From Streptomyces cucumeris (GTDB lineage Bacteria; Actinomycetota; Actinomycetes; Streptomycetales; Streptomycetaceae): a stretch of 64,000 nucleotides of DNA. A program made the position numbers and the translations under genes. The notes under the pieces are model-generated. The model searched no databases and was not told the origin of the DNA. It saw only the letters and a program-made list of their open reading frames with translations. Within the stretch, counting starts at the first letter, position 1; every line of letters begins with the position of its first letter. The stretch is taken from contig NZ_JANCLX010000032.1 of the NCBI RefSeq assembly GCF_024295805.1, positions 1-64,000 of the forward strand, given 5' to 3'. Shown here piece after piece: positions 33,712 to 42,268 of this stretch.

Positions 33712-34917
33712 ATGCTCTCCCCGAAGTCGGCTGAGACCGTCCGCGCCACGCTGCCCGCCGTCGGCGAGGCCATCGGCACCATCACCGACCTCTTCTACCG
33801 GAGGCTGTTCGAGGCCCACCCCGAGCTGCTGCGACACCTGTTCAACCGCGGCAACCAGGCAGCGGGAACCCAGCGGCAGGCCCTCGCCGGGGCACTCGCC
33901 GCGTTCGCCACCGCCCTGGTGGAACAGCCCGGCGTCCGCCCCGACGCCATGCTCGGCCGGATCGCGCACAAGCACGCCTCGCTGGCCGTGACCCCCGCGC
34001 AGTATCCGATCGTGCACCGCCACCTGTCCGCCGCCATCGCGGAGGTGCTCGGCGACGCGGTCACCGAGGAGGTGGCCGCCGCCTGGGATGAGGTCTACTG
34101 GCTGATGGCCAACGCCCTGATCGAGATCGAACGGCGGCTGTACGCCGAGCAGGGGGCGCTGGCAGGGGGCACCTGGCGCCCGTGGACCGTGGTCGCACGG
34201 GTCCAGGAGACACCGGATGTGGTCACCTTCCGGATCCGGCCCGCGGACGACCGCCCGGCCCCGGCCTTCCGGGCCGGACAGTATGTCTCGGTCCAGGTCG
34301 AACTGGCCGACGGGGCACGGCAGATACGCCAGTACAGCCTGACCAACGCACCCGGTTCGACGGTGCGCTCCTTCACCGTCAAGCGGGTGCAGGAGGGGCG
34401 GGGGCCGGCGGGCGAGGTCTCGGGCCACCTGCACGACCGCGTCCGGGTGGGCGATGTGCTCAGCGTCTCGGCACCGTACGGCGATGTCGTACTCGACACC
34501 ACCGGCAGCGACACCCCGCTGCTGCTGGTCTCGGCGGGCATCGGATGCACCCCGATGGTCGCCATGCTGGAGGACCTCGTCGACCGGGGACACCAGGGCC
34601 CGGTGACCGTCATCCACGCCGACCGCTCGGCCACCGCCCACGCACTGCGCCCCGACCAGGAACGGCTGGTCACCAAACTGGCCGACGGCACGGCCCACTT
34701 CTGGTACGAGCGGGCGGAGGCGGACCGGCCGGAGGCGCGCACCGGGCGGGTCGACCTCTCCACGATCGCCGTCCCCGAGGACGCACAGGTCTATCTGTGC
34801 GGCCCGCTGCCCTTCATGCGGACCGTCCGCGCCCAGCTGCTGGACCGGGGTGTACACCCCGCCGCCGTCCACTACGAGGTCTTCGGCCCCGATCTGTGGC
34901 TGGCCGCCCAGGACTGA
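33712..34917 (+). CDS. hmpA: Flavohemoglobin, nitric oxide dioxygenase
   Basis: A 401-residue cytoplasmic enzyme that turns NO and O2 into nitrate with NAD(P)H. The globin domain spans about residues 1-140 (ITDLFYRRLFEAHPELLRHLFNRGNQ; proximal His in RIAHKHASL), the FAD domain 150-260 (RQYSLTNAPG is the R-x-Y-S motif) and the NAD domain the rest (SAGIGCTPMVAMLE; YLCGPLPFM; YEVFGPDLW). All usual cofactor motifs are intact. SD AGGAG six bases before ATG. Controlled by NsrR as shown by the adjacent box. Confidence 0.96.
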   Translation: MLSPKSAETVRATLPAVGEAIGTITDLFYRRLFEAHPELLRHLFNRGNQAAGTQRQALAGALAAFATALVEQPGVRPDAMLGRIAHKHASLAVTPAQYPIVHRHLSAAIAEVLGDAVTEEVAAAWDEVYWLMANALIEIERRLYAEQGALAGGTWRPWTVVARVQETPDVVTFRIRPADDRPAPAFRAGQYVSVQVELADGARQIRQYSLTNAPGSTVRSFTVKRVQEGRGPAGEVSGHLHDRVRVGDVLSVSAPYGDVVLDTTGSDTPLLLVSAGIGCTPMVAMLEDLVDRGHQGPVTVIHADRSATAHALRPDQERLVTKLADGTAHFWYERAEADRPEARTGRVDLSTIAVPEDAQVYLCGPLPFMRTVRAQLLDRGVHPAAVHYEVFGPDLWLAAQD

Positions 34918-35075
34918 CACCGCGGCGGACCGCCGAGTTGGCGGGAAGTACTCGAACAGCCCAGGGCACGGTCGCCTTCGCCAGGGAAGACATGGGACCG
35001 TACGCACACGGACGCTGACACTCCGTGCCCGATTCCACTTCAGGGCCGCCGGTACCCCCCATCGACCGAGGAACC

Positions 35076-35894
35076 ATGGATCAGGAAAAGATCACTCTCA
35101 GCGGCACGCAGGAGACCATGCTGGCCACGCTCTACGCCAGGGCGGTGGACAGCCGCTCACCGGATACCGTCCTGGGCGACACCGCCGCCCAGGCGGCGGT
35201 GGAGCGCGTCGCCTACGACTTCGGCAAAACGGGGATGACGGCCACGACGGCGGTGGGCGTGGCGCTGCGGGCCAAACAGCTCGACGACTGGACGACCGAG
35301 TTCCTCGCGGAGCACCAGAAGGCCACCGTGCTGCACCTGGCCTGTGGTCTGGACACCCGTGTCCAGCGGCTCGATCCGCCGTCGTCGGTGCGCTGGATCG
35401 ACGTCGACTTCCCGGACGTCGTCGAACTGCGCCGACGGCTCCTCCCGGTGCCGTCGGGCGACTACCAGATGGTCGCCTCCTCGGTGACCGACGAGGCATG
35501 GCTGGATGAGGTGCCCGACGACCGGCCGACCGTGGCGGTCTTCGAGGGCCTGACGATGTATCTGACCGAGGAGGAGGGCAAACGGCTGATCCAGCGGATC
35601 ACCGGCCGCTTCCCCAGCGGACAGCTGCTGTTCGACTGTTACGGCTCCCTGGGCATCAGACTCCAGAAGTGTGTTCCGGCGGTGCGCAACGCCGGGGCGA
35701 CACTCCACTGGGGGCTGGACGACCCCTATGAGCTGGAGGGCTGGCACGACGGACTGACCTGTCTGGACACGGTACGCAGCGTGGACATGCCGGGGCTGGA
35801 GAAGATGCCCGCCTCGGGTCGGATGAGCATGAAGGTGATGGCCCATCTGCCCGGCTTCCGGGATGTGGGCCGCATCCTGCGCTACCGCTTCTGA
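35076..35894 (+). CDS. TcmP-like SAM-dependent O-methyltransferase (LCM family)
   Basis: A 272-residue methyltransferase of the leucine carboxyl methyltransferase family (PF04072 type). TVLHLACGLDTRVQRL is the SAM-binding motif I, RWIDVDFPDVVELRRRLL the acidic loop, and VAVFEGLTMYL motif IV. Members methylate polyketides (TcmP) or protein carboxyls; no polyketide genes lie close, so the substrate is open. ATG 35076 is preferred, with GAGGAA four bases upstream; GTG 35025 is in frame. Confidence 0.88.
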   Translation: MDQEKITLSGTQETMLATLYARAVDSRSPDTVLGDTAAQAAVERVAYDFGKTGMTATTAVGVALRAKQLDDWTTEFLAEHQKATVLHLACGLDTRVQRLDPPSSVRWIDVDFPDVVELRRRLLPVPSGDYQMVASSVTDEAWLDEVPDDRPTVAVFEGLTMYLTEEEGKRLIQRITGRFPSGQLLFDCYGSLGIRLQKCVPAVRNAGATLHWGLDDPYELEGWHDGLTCLDTVRSVDMPGLEKMPASGRMSMKVMAHLPGFRDVGRILRYRF

Positions 35895-35903
35895 CCGGAC
35901 ACC

Positions 35904-35933
35904 GTCCGGCGCCGGATGGTCCCGGCGCCGGAC
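35904..35933. terminator. Bidirectional hairpin terminator
   Basis: GTCCGGCGCCG pairs perfectly with CGGCGCCGGAC across eight bases. It lies between the convergent methyltransferase (stop 35894) and CPBP protease (stop 35946) genes and can serve both. Confidence 0.75.
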
Positions 35934-35945
35934 CGTGGCGATGCC

Positions 35946-36848
35946 TCACCGTGTCGGCACCTTCTGAGGCGGTCGTACCCGCAGCCGGTATCCGGCCCAC
36001 AGGGCGAGCGCGGCCACGGGAATGGTGGGGAGCATCGAGGTGACGAGGGCGCCGTGGGCGGGGCCGTGGCCGTCGTCGGCGGTGAGCAACTGCCCGGTGA
36101 GCAGGAAGAGCACCATGTTGTTCCCCGCATGGGCCAGGCTCGCCACCCACACCGTGCCACTGCGCAGATACAGCCAGGCGAGGACCACTTCCTGGCACAG
36201 GAACATGACGGTCCACATCGCCAGGCCGAGAACCACGTCCGAGAAGCGGACATAGCCGATGAAGGCCAGCGGAAAGTGCCAGCACGCCCAGATCAGACCT
36301 GTGGCGACGATGGACGGCAGCGGACGGCCGCCGAACAGCCGCGGCCGCAGATAGCTCGTCCAGCCGAACTCCTCACCCCAGTACAGCGGGGTGAGGAGGG
36401 GAAGGACCAGCATCAGGCCGATCACCGCAGCCCACCCCGGCACCCCCGGCGACAGCTCGTCCAGGGGCGACAGGTCGGGACGCCACAGGCCGAGCACGGC
36501 CGCGCACCCCATGGTCACCGCCGCGACGGCCAACGGGCCGAGCCACGCGATGAGGTAGTACGCCCAGGCGGACCGCAGACGCAGCGCGAGGCCCGCGTCG
36601 GCGAACCCCTCCCGGGTGGCCCAGCGCCGGACCACCACGGCCGCGATGCCCGGCACGCAGAAGGCCGGGAGTTGCAGCAGCGGGTTGAGCGCCGAGAGAC
36701 CGAGGAGGGTGTGGCCGATCAGAAGCCAGAGCCAGGTGCCCGCGAAGGACAGGACGAGGAACACCACCGGTCCTCGGGCCGGTGACGGTGTGGTGGCCGG
36801 TGGTGCCGGCGGGGTGGTCCGCGGGGTCCCGGTGGTGGTCGACGGCAT
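35946..36848 (-). CDS. CPBP-family intramembrane metalloprotease (Abi/CaaX type)
   Basis: A 300-residue membrane protein with about eight helices. The CPBP motifs are all seen: YWGEEFGWTSYLRPRL (EE-x3-R-like with E-E), ACWHFPLAF (His) and LAHAGNNMVLFLL (H-x3-N). Family roles include prenyl-protein processing and bacteriocin immunity. Thr/Pro-rich N-terminal tail. ATG 36848 chosen, weak SD GAAGGG. It is divergent from the kinase gene at 37020 and is a likely target of that two-component system. Confidence 0.9.
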   Translation of the reverse strand: MPSTTTGTPRTTPPAPPATTPSPARGPVVFLVLSFAGTWLWLLIGHTLLGLSALNPLLQLPAFCVPGIAAVVVRRWATREGFADAGLALRLRSAWAYYLIAWLGPLAVAAVTMGCAAVLGLWRPDLSPLDELSPGVPGWAAVIGLMLVLPLLTPLYWGEEFGWTSYLRPRLFGGRPLPSIVATGLIWACWHFPLAFIGYVRFSDVVLGLAMWTVMFLCQEVVLAWLYLRSGTVWVASLAHAGNNMVLFLLTGQLLTADDGHGPAHGALVTSMLPTIPVAALALWAGYRLRVRPPQKVPTR

Positions 36849-36911
36849 CGGCGTTCGCCCTTCGTATCGCTGCGACGGGTTGGCAGCGCAGAAGGTGTCA
36901 TGCGGTGAGAG

Positions 36912-36941
36912 CCGGACACATCGCCGTCCGGAGTGAACTCC
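36912..36941. promoter_or_regulatory. Overlapping inverted repeats between CPBP and kinase genes
   Basis: CCGGAC-8-GTCCGG (36912-36931) overlaps GGAGTGAACTCC (36930-36941); a third weak repeat, ATCGC-8-GCGAT, follows. Placed in the 171-base divergent promoter region, these could be sites for the neighbouring response regulator. Confidence 0.4.
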
Positions 36942-37019
36942 ACATCGCTCAAAACGGCGATATGAACTGGCTCTTGGGAGGGAGGCGGCCCGAACCGGCC
37001 CGCGGCTACTGTGCGGACC

Positions 37020-38300
37020 ATGCACACGTTGATCCGTCCGATGTTCACCACGGCCACCCTCCGGGGCTGGGCCCATGCGCTGCTCGGGGCGGCCTTGAGC
37101 GTGCCACCGCTGACGGCCGCCGTCCTGTCGGCTCCGGCCCGGTGGCAGCTTCCGGCCCGTATCGCGGGCTTCACTCTCGCGCTGGTCGTCGTGGTCACCG
37201 CCCTGGGCGCGCCGCGCGGCGCACGCCGTGGCTGTGTAGGGCTGGCCAATCGCCTGCTGGGCACCGGACTTCCGCTCCCGGCCGCCGAGTCACCGCGATC
37301 GCGGTGGACCAACCGGCTGCGTACCACGGCATGGCTGGTACCGCATATGGCGGTGGGGGTGGCGGTGACCGCCGTGACGGGTCTGCTCGTCTTCGGCGCC
37401 GTGGCGTTTCCGGCGGTGTGGTGGGGCGGTGGCGGCGAGATCACCGTCCTCGAAGGCCGGGTCACCGTACCCGCGGGCGGCGCGGGGCTGTGGACGCCCC
37501 TGGTCTCCGTGGTGTGCCTGCTGTGCGCGGGATACACGACGGTGGTCGGTACGGCGGCGCTGCGGCTGCTGGCCCCGGTCTTCCTCGACCACCGGCCCGC
37601 CGAGCGGCTGGCCGCGGCCGAGGAACGGATGGATGTGCTGAGGGAACGGAACCGGCTGGCCCAGGAGTTGCACGACTCCATCGGGCATACGCTCACCGCG
37701 TCGACCATCCAGGCCGCGGTGGCCGGGGAGCTGCTGGAGCGTGATCCGCACGCGGCCCGGCGGGCGCTCACCAGCATCGAGGAGACGTCGCGCGCGGCGA
37801 TGGACGACCTGGACCATGTGCTGGGCGCGCTCCGCGACGAGCAGGCCCCGAAGGCGCCGCAGCGCACTCTGGCCGATCTCGACGCCCTCGTGGAGTCGGT
37901 GCGGCAGGCGGGCGCCGAGCTGCGGATGGAGCGCGGTGGCGATCTGGAGCAGGTGCCGGCGGCCGTGTCCCGGGAGGCGTACCGCATCGCACAGGAGGGG
38001 CTGACCAACGCGTTGCGGTACGGCGAGAGGACGGGGATGCGGCTACGGGTCGAGGTGCGCCGCGGACGGCTGGAGGTGGAACTCGTCAATCTGGTCCGCC
38101 CTGGGGGCGATGGCCCGGCGGCCCGCGGGAACGGACGGTCCGGCCAGGGGCGTCAGGGGCTGAAGGGGATCGCCGAACGGGTGCGGCTGCTGCGCGGTGA
38201 GGTCTCGGCGGGGCCCGTGGACGCACCGTCCGACGGAGGGTCGGCGGACGTGGCGCGGTGGCGGCTGATGGCACGGCTGCCGCTGGGAGCGGGGCGATGA
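37020..38300 (+). CDS. NarL-family sensor histidine kinase
   Basis: A 426-residue membrane kinase: four or more N-terminal transmembrane segments between residues 12 and 190, an external loop (about 133-158), then HisKA_3 with phosphoacceptor His218 in LAQELHDSIGHTLT and a HATPase domain (SREAYRIAQEGLTNAL; GLKGIAERVRLL). Stop overlaps the regulator's ATG by four bases. No SD before ATG 37020; TACTGT about 10 bases upstream would fit a leaderless transcript. ATG or GTG 37011 is in frame too. Confidence 0.9.
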   Translation: MHTLIRPMFTTATLRGWAHALLGAALSVPPLTAAVLSAPARWQLPARIAGFTLALVVVVTALGAPRGARRGCVGLANRLLGTGLPLPAAESPRSRWTNRLRTTAWLVPHMAVGVAVTAVTGLLVFGAVAFPAVWWGGGGEITVLEGRVTVPAGGAGLWTPLVSVVCLLCAGYTTVVGTAALRLLAPVFLDHRPAERLAAAEERMDVLRERNRLAQELHDSIGHTLTASTIQAAVAGELLERDPHAARRALTSIEETSRAAMDDLDHVLGALRDEQAPKAPQRTLADLDALVESVRQAGAELRMERGGDLEQVPAAVSREAYRIAQEGLTNALRYGERTGMRLRVEVRRGRLEVELVNLVRPGGDGPAARGNGRSGQGRQGLKGIAERVRLLRGEVSAGPVDAPSDGGSADVARWRLMARLPLGAGR

Positions 38301-38974
38301 GCGCGACGGACGCGGCGGATCCGGTGAACAGCACCGTGCGGGTGCTCGTGGTCGACGACGAGGAGCTGACCCGGACCGGACTGCGCACCCTGCTGTCCGC
38401 CAAGCCCGGCCTCACCGTCGTCGGCGAGGCGGCGGACGGCTCCGAGGTGCTGCCGCTGGTGAGGGCGTTGCGCCCCGATATCGTCCTGATGGATGTGCGG
38501 ATGCCCACCCTCAACGGCATCGAGGCGACCCGGCAGTTGCGGACCACGCTGTCCGAGCCGCCGAAGGTCATCGTGATCACCACCTTCGAGAACGACGCGT
38601 ACGTCTATGACGCACTGGAGGCGGGCGCCGACGGTTTCATCCGCAAGCGGGCTCCGTCACAGCAGATCGCCCAGGCCATCCATCTGGTGGCGACCGGCGA
38701 CTCGATGCTCTTCCCCGACGCCGTACGCCGTCTGGCCACCGGTCGGCCGGTGCGGCCGGAGGCGGCGGCGCGGGCCGCCGCACTCACCCGCCGGGAGACG
38801 GAGATCCTCCGGCAGATGGCGCGGGGGCTGTCCAATCAGGAGATCGCGGACGAGCTGACCGTGAGCCTGGAGACGGTCAAGACGCATGTGGGCAATGTGC
38901 TGGCGAAACTGGGCACCGGGAACCGGACGCAGGCGGTGATCCTGGCTTTCCAGGCCGGGCTGGCCCCGCACTGA
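38297..38974 (+). CDS. NarL/FixJ-type response regulator
   Basis: A 225-residue regulator. Receiver domain with Asp66 (IVLMDVRMP), Thr in VIVITTF and Lys in FIRKRAP; LuxR-type helix-turn-helix from about residue 157 (LTRRETEILRQMARG; SLETVKTHVGNVLAKLG). Translationally coupled to the kinase gene by ATGA. Candidate sites are the inverted repeats at 36912-36941. Confidence 0.94.
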   Translation: MSATDAADPVNSTVRVLVVDDEELTRTGLRTLLSAKPGLTVVGEAADGSEVLPLVRALRPDIVLMDVRMPTLNGIEATRQLRTTLSEPPKVIVITTFENDAYVYDALEAGADGFIRKRAPSQQIAQAIHLVATGDSMLFPDAVRRLATGRPVRPEAAARAAALTRRETEILRQMARGLSNQEIADELTVSLETVKTHVGNVLAKLGTGNRTQAVILAFQAGLAPH

Positions 38975-39017
38975 AATGCGCGGGCGCGCTGTCAGGGGTC
39001 GGCCGTACGGTGAGGCC

Positions 39018-39497
39018 ATGGGGGACATCGTGTACGTCCGCGGGGACGCCACCTCACCGCGCGGCAAGGGACAGAAGATCATCGCTCATGTCTGCAACGA
39101 CCTGGGCGGCTGGGGCAAGGGCTTTGTGCTGGCGGTCTCGCGCCGCTGGCCGGAGCCGGAGGCGGCGTACCGGCGCTGGCACCAGGAGCGCGCGGGCAAT
39201 GACTTCGGCCTGGGCGCCGTGCAGTTCATCCGGGTGAGCCCGTATCTGACCGTGGCGAACATGATCGGTCAGCGGGGAACGCGTCGCGGCAGCAAGGGTG
39301 TTCCGGTGCGGTACGAGGCGATCGACACCGCCCTGGGCACGGTGGCGGCCAGAGCCGTCGAGGACGGCGCCTCGGTCCATATGCCGCGCATCGGCTGCGG
39401 ATTGGCGGGTGGCCGCTGGTCGCGCGTCGAACCGCTGATCGCGGCGCGGTTGGCGGGCCGGGGTGTTCCGGTGACGGTCTACGATCATGACGGCTGA
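39018..39497 (+). CDS. Macrodomain protein (ADP-ribose binding/hydrolase)
   Basis: A 159-residue single-domain macro protein. VRGDATSPRGKGQKIIAHVCND and GGWGKGFVLAVSRRWPE form the ADP-ribose-binding loops, and MPRIGCGLAGGRWSRVEPLI the phosphate loop. This sub-type resembles TARG1-like enzymes that remove ADP-ribose from proteins or nucleic acids. No ADP-ribosyltransferase is adjacent, so it appears as a lone gene. ATG 39018. Confidence 0.9.
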   Translation: MGDIVYVRGDATSPRGKGQKIIAHVCNDLGGWGKGFVLAVSRRWPEPEAAYRRWHQERAGNDFGLGAVQFIRVSPYLTVANMIGQRGTRRGSKGVPVRYEAIDTALGTVAARAVEDGASVHMPRIGCGLAGGRWSRVEPLIAARLAGRGVPVTVYDHDG

Positions 39498-39543
39498 GCC
39501 GGTGCGCGGGCGCGGCCCGCGATGATCCGCAAGGGGAAAGACC

Positions 39544-40017
39544 ATGGATGACCGAGATCTCGGCCCGCTGGACCGGCTGCTCGCCGAACGGGCCTGTGAA
39601 CGCCTGATCATCGACTTTCTGCACCGGCTCGATCTCGGTGATCCGAGTTCGGTGGCGGAGCTGTTCACGGAGGACGGCGTGTGGGAGTGGCCCGCCGGGG
39701 ACCGGCGCGTGGAGGGACGCGAGGCGCTCGGGGCGTACTTCGGCTCCCGCCCGGCGGACCGGCTCTCGCGCCGTCTGACCTCCAACATCGCGGTCACGGT
39801 GCATTCCGCGACCACGGCCCGCGCCACGTCCTACTTCGCCACCTACCGGGTCGACGGCTACCGGGAGGGCATCGTCCCACCGCGGGTGCCCTCGAACGTG
39901 GGGCACTACGAGGACAGGTTCCGCGCGGTGGCGGGGCGCTGGCTGCTCGCCTCCCGGACCACACACCTGGCGTTCGGCGGACCGACCGAACGGCTGGGGA
40001 CCGCGGAGGACTCGTAG
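39544..40017 (+). CDS. SnoaL-like NTF2-fold protein
   Basis: A 157-residue nuclear transport factor 2-like protein: RLLAERACERLIIDFLHRLDLGDPSSVAELFTEDGVWEW opens a cone-shaped domain (Tyr/Asp/His candidates in FLHRLDLGD), followed by TSNIAVTVHSATTARATSY and ASRTTHLAF. Often annotated as a bile-acid dehydratase or hydroxylase-like protein; actual substrate unknown. AAGGGG precedes the ATG. Confidence 0.85.
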   Translation: MDDRDLGPLDRLLAERACERLIIDFLHRLDLGDPSSVAELFTEDGVWEWPAGDRRVEGREALGAYFGSRPADRLSRRLTSNIAVTVHSATTARATSYFATYRVDGYREGIVPPRVPSNVGHYEDRFRAVAGRWLLASRTTHLAFGGPTERLGTAEDS

Positions 40018-40026
40018 CCGACGGGT

Positions 40027-40215
40027 TCAGCCGGTGCCGGCGGCCGCTCCACAGCGTGCGCAGCGGTCATGGGGAACGGTGTCCTGGAACGCGCCGCAGG
40101 TGGGGCAGACACGGTCCAGCCAGCAGGCCGGGTCGCCGCCCTCGGGCTCCGTGGGCACCCGTCGGTCCTCCGGCTCCTCCCGTCGGCCGCCACCGGACTC
40201 AGCCGTCCCGCTCAT
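40027..40215 (-). CDS. Small zinc-ribbon protein
   Basis: A 62-residue protein with an acidic N-terminal half and two Cys pairs, CPTC and CARC, 14 residues apart, which would bind one zinc. ATG 40215 is chosen for GGAGG eight bases upstream. Convergent with the SnoaL-like gene. Function unknown; similar short ribbon proteins are widespread in Streptomyces. Confidence 0.7.
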   Translation of the reverse strand: MSGTAESGGGRREEPEDRRVPTEPEGGDPACWLDRVCPTCGAFQDTVPHDRCARCGAAAGTG

Positions 40216-40282
40216 GACCCGCACCTCCGTCACCCGCCACCTCGCCGGCACCCCTGCGTCGGACGGTACCCCCTGGCCGCTC

Positions 40283-41470
40283 TCAGGAGGGCACTCCGTC
40301 CAGGACTCCGGTCCACAGTCCGAGCGCGGGAACACCGGTGGCCACCGCGAAGACCCAGGCGGCGGCGACCGCCCGGGAGTAGGGAGCCGGAGGCCCTCCG
40401 GCTCGTCCGGGGGTGAGGGCGCGCAGCCGGGCGGCCTTCTGCGGGGTGGGGTTCCGGTCCTGCTGACGGGCCAGGAAGGTGGCGACGAGACCGGCCGACT
40501 CCGGGTCGTGGGCCAGTGCCTCGGCGTCCGCGCGCATCTCCATCAGCGTCACCATCAGCCGGCGGGCCCGGCTGTTGGCGTAGAGACCACCGGTGAGGGC
40601 GGATGTGAAGACCGTCAGGGAGACGAGGGTCTGACCGGAGGTCTCCATCGGGGTGACGGCGAGGGCCGCCACGGAGTCGAACCACACGGCGAGCTTTCCC
40701 GCCGCCGGTACGTGGCGCAGATAGCGGCGCCGCATCGGATCCCCGTGGCGCAGGTGGGAGATCTCATGACGGAGCAGCACCGCCCCGACCGGCGTCCGCA
40801 GCAGCGCCCGCCAGCTCCGGGGAATGATGACGTGGACCGTGGGCCTGCGGACGTTGAGGGAGAAGGCGTGGTAGACGAAGACACCCGCCGCGGCGACGAT
40901 GGCCACGGCCGTCACCAGAAGGGGGACGAGGAGGGCGTCGTCATCGACCGACGGGTCCAGCCGGTCTCCCAGCAGGGCGACGGCGAAACCGGCGGCGGCA
41001 CCCACCACCCACACGGACTTGCGGCGCTGGAGCCGGGCCCCCCAGTCCTCCATCCGGCCGAGGAGGCCCGGTGAGGGCTGCGGGATGTGCACCACCTTGA
41101 GCCCCGAGTCCGGGGACCAGCTGGACACGGCATGGAGCCGTGCGGTGTCCAGCCCGGCCGCGTGAAAGGTGTCCCGGACGCGCTTCCAGCCCTTCGACGT
41201 CCAGTCGATCCCGGTCAGCCTCTCGTCCGCCTCACGGCCGCTCAGGGAGTCCGAACGCCACTCGTTGATCAGCGGGGCGAGGAAGAACGCGAGGACCAGG
41301 ACGGTGAGCAGCGCCGTCCCGCCGATCGCCGCGGGCACGCTCAGCGCGTCGTCGCCGGTGACCGTCACACTGGCGCCGGTGGCGGGCGCGGCGCACACCG
41401 GGCCCAGGAGGATCAGCCAGCACACCCGCTCGGCCCGGCGCAGTCGGACGACCGGGGATCCGGTGGCCAC
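40283..41470 (-). CDS. M56/M48-like membrane metalloprotease
   Basis: A 395-residue integral membrane protein. Helices occur near residues 14-33, 48-68, 153-168, 181-201 and the C-terminus. HEISHLRHGD (His235, Glu236, His239) is the zinc site, with the H-E-x-x-H-x-x-R-x-x-D pattern of BlaR1-type M56 proteases, and Glu311 in EMRADAEAL is the probable third ligand. Unlike standard M56 genes it has no BlaI repressor next to it; instead its GTG lies eight bases after the stop of an uncharacterised partner (41479-42066), implying joint expression. Confidence 0.82.
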   Translation of the reverse strand: MATGSPVVRLRRAERVCWLILLGPVCAAPATGASVTVTGDDALSVPAAIGGTALLTVLVLAFFLAPLINEWRSDSLSGREADERLTGIDWTSKGWKRVRDTFHAAGLDTARLHAVSSWSPDSGLKVVHIPQPSPGLLGRMEDWGARLQRRKSVWVVGAAAGFAVALLGDRLDPSVDDDALLVPLLVTAVAIVAAAGVFVYHAFSLNVRRPTVHVIIPRSWRALLRTPVGAVLLRHEISHLRHGDPMRRRYLRHVPAAGKLAVWFDSVAALAVTPMETSGQTLVSLTVFTSALTGGLYANSRARRLMVTLMEMRADAEALAHDPESAGLVATFLARQQDRNPTPQKAARLRALTPGRAGGPPAPYSRAVAAAWVFAVATGVPALGLWTGVLDGVPS

Positions 41471-41478
41471 GGTGGGCG

Positions 41479-42066
41479 CTACCGAGGCCCGTTCCCACCG
41501 TCCGACGGCTCGGTTTCCGGTTCGGGTCCGGAGGCGCCCGACGGCTCGGGACAGCGCGACGGCCCGGCACCGGGTGGCGCTGACGCGGCGCGGACGACTG
41601 CTTCCGCCTGGATCCGCACGACGGCCCGTACCGTCTCCGGGTCCACCTCCGGGGGCAGCCTCAGCTCGACCGTCACCCGGTGGGCGAGCGCCGCCGTGCC
41701 CTCCTCCCCGCTGTCGTCACCCTCACCGTCATCGCCACCGCGCAGACACCGGGTGAGATAGCCGATGGCGTCCCGCAGGCCGCGCTCGATGGCCATGTCG
41801 GTCGCCGTCGACAGCACCTTGAAGGCGATCTGGCCGAGCACGGACAGCCCGATGGCCAGATACACATGGGTGTCGACCGCCGGTGCCCCGCTGGTGTCGT
41901 CGAAGAACTCCCCCGCGCCCGGCACCCGGCGTCCGGCGCGCAGCTCCTCCGCGAACTCGTCGAAGAGCTCCTCGTGCTCCTCCTCCGCGACGGCGAGCGC
42001 GGACGCGTCGACCATCGTGAGGATCCGCTCGATGGTGGTGTCGCTGAGCCCCGTCATGTCCGTCAT
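41479..42066 (-). CDS. Uncharacterised partner of the membrane protease
   Basis: A 195-residue acidic protein of unknown family. The N-terminal third is helical and Glu-rich (AVAEEEHEELFDEFAEELRAG), the middle has a moderately hydrophobic stretch (VYLAIGLSVLGQIAFKVLSTATDMAIE) that could be a membrane or amphipathic helix, and the tail is Pro/Ser/Glu-rich and disordered. Transcribed with the M56-like protease; it might regulate, anchor or be cleaved by it. ATG 42066 with a G-rich SD; ATG 42057 is also possible. Confidence 0.65.
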   Translation of the reverse strand: MTDMTGLSDTTIERILTMVDASALAVAEEEHEELFDEFAEELRAGRRVPGAGEFFDDTSGAPAVDTHVYLAIGLSVLGQIAFKVLSTATDMAIERGLRDAIGYLTRCLRGGDDGEGDDSGEEGTAALAHRVTVELRLPPEVDPETVRAVVRIQAEAVVRAASAPPGAGPSRCPEPSGASGPEPETEPSDGGNGPR

Positions 42067-42268
42067 ACGTCCCCCCGGTGCGCCCCGCCACGGACGGGCG
42101 TGCGCCACGGATTCACGGTAGCCCGATCGGAGTGGGTGATGTGATGACTTACGGCAAATAGGTGAACTCACCGTGCATTTCGCGTATGGCCCGCCGGGAC
42201 GGTCCACCGCGTCTGACGCATGATCGGTCCGGGGCGGACCGGAGCCGATCACACGTCAGGAAGTGGAT

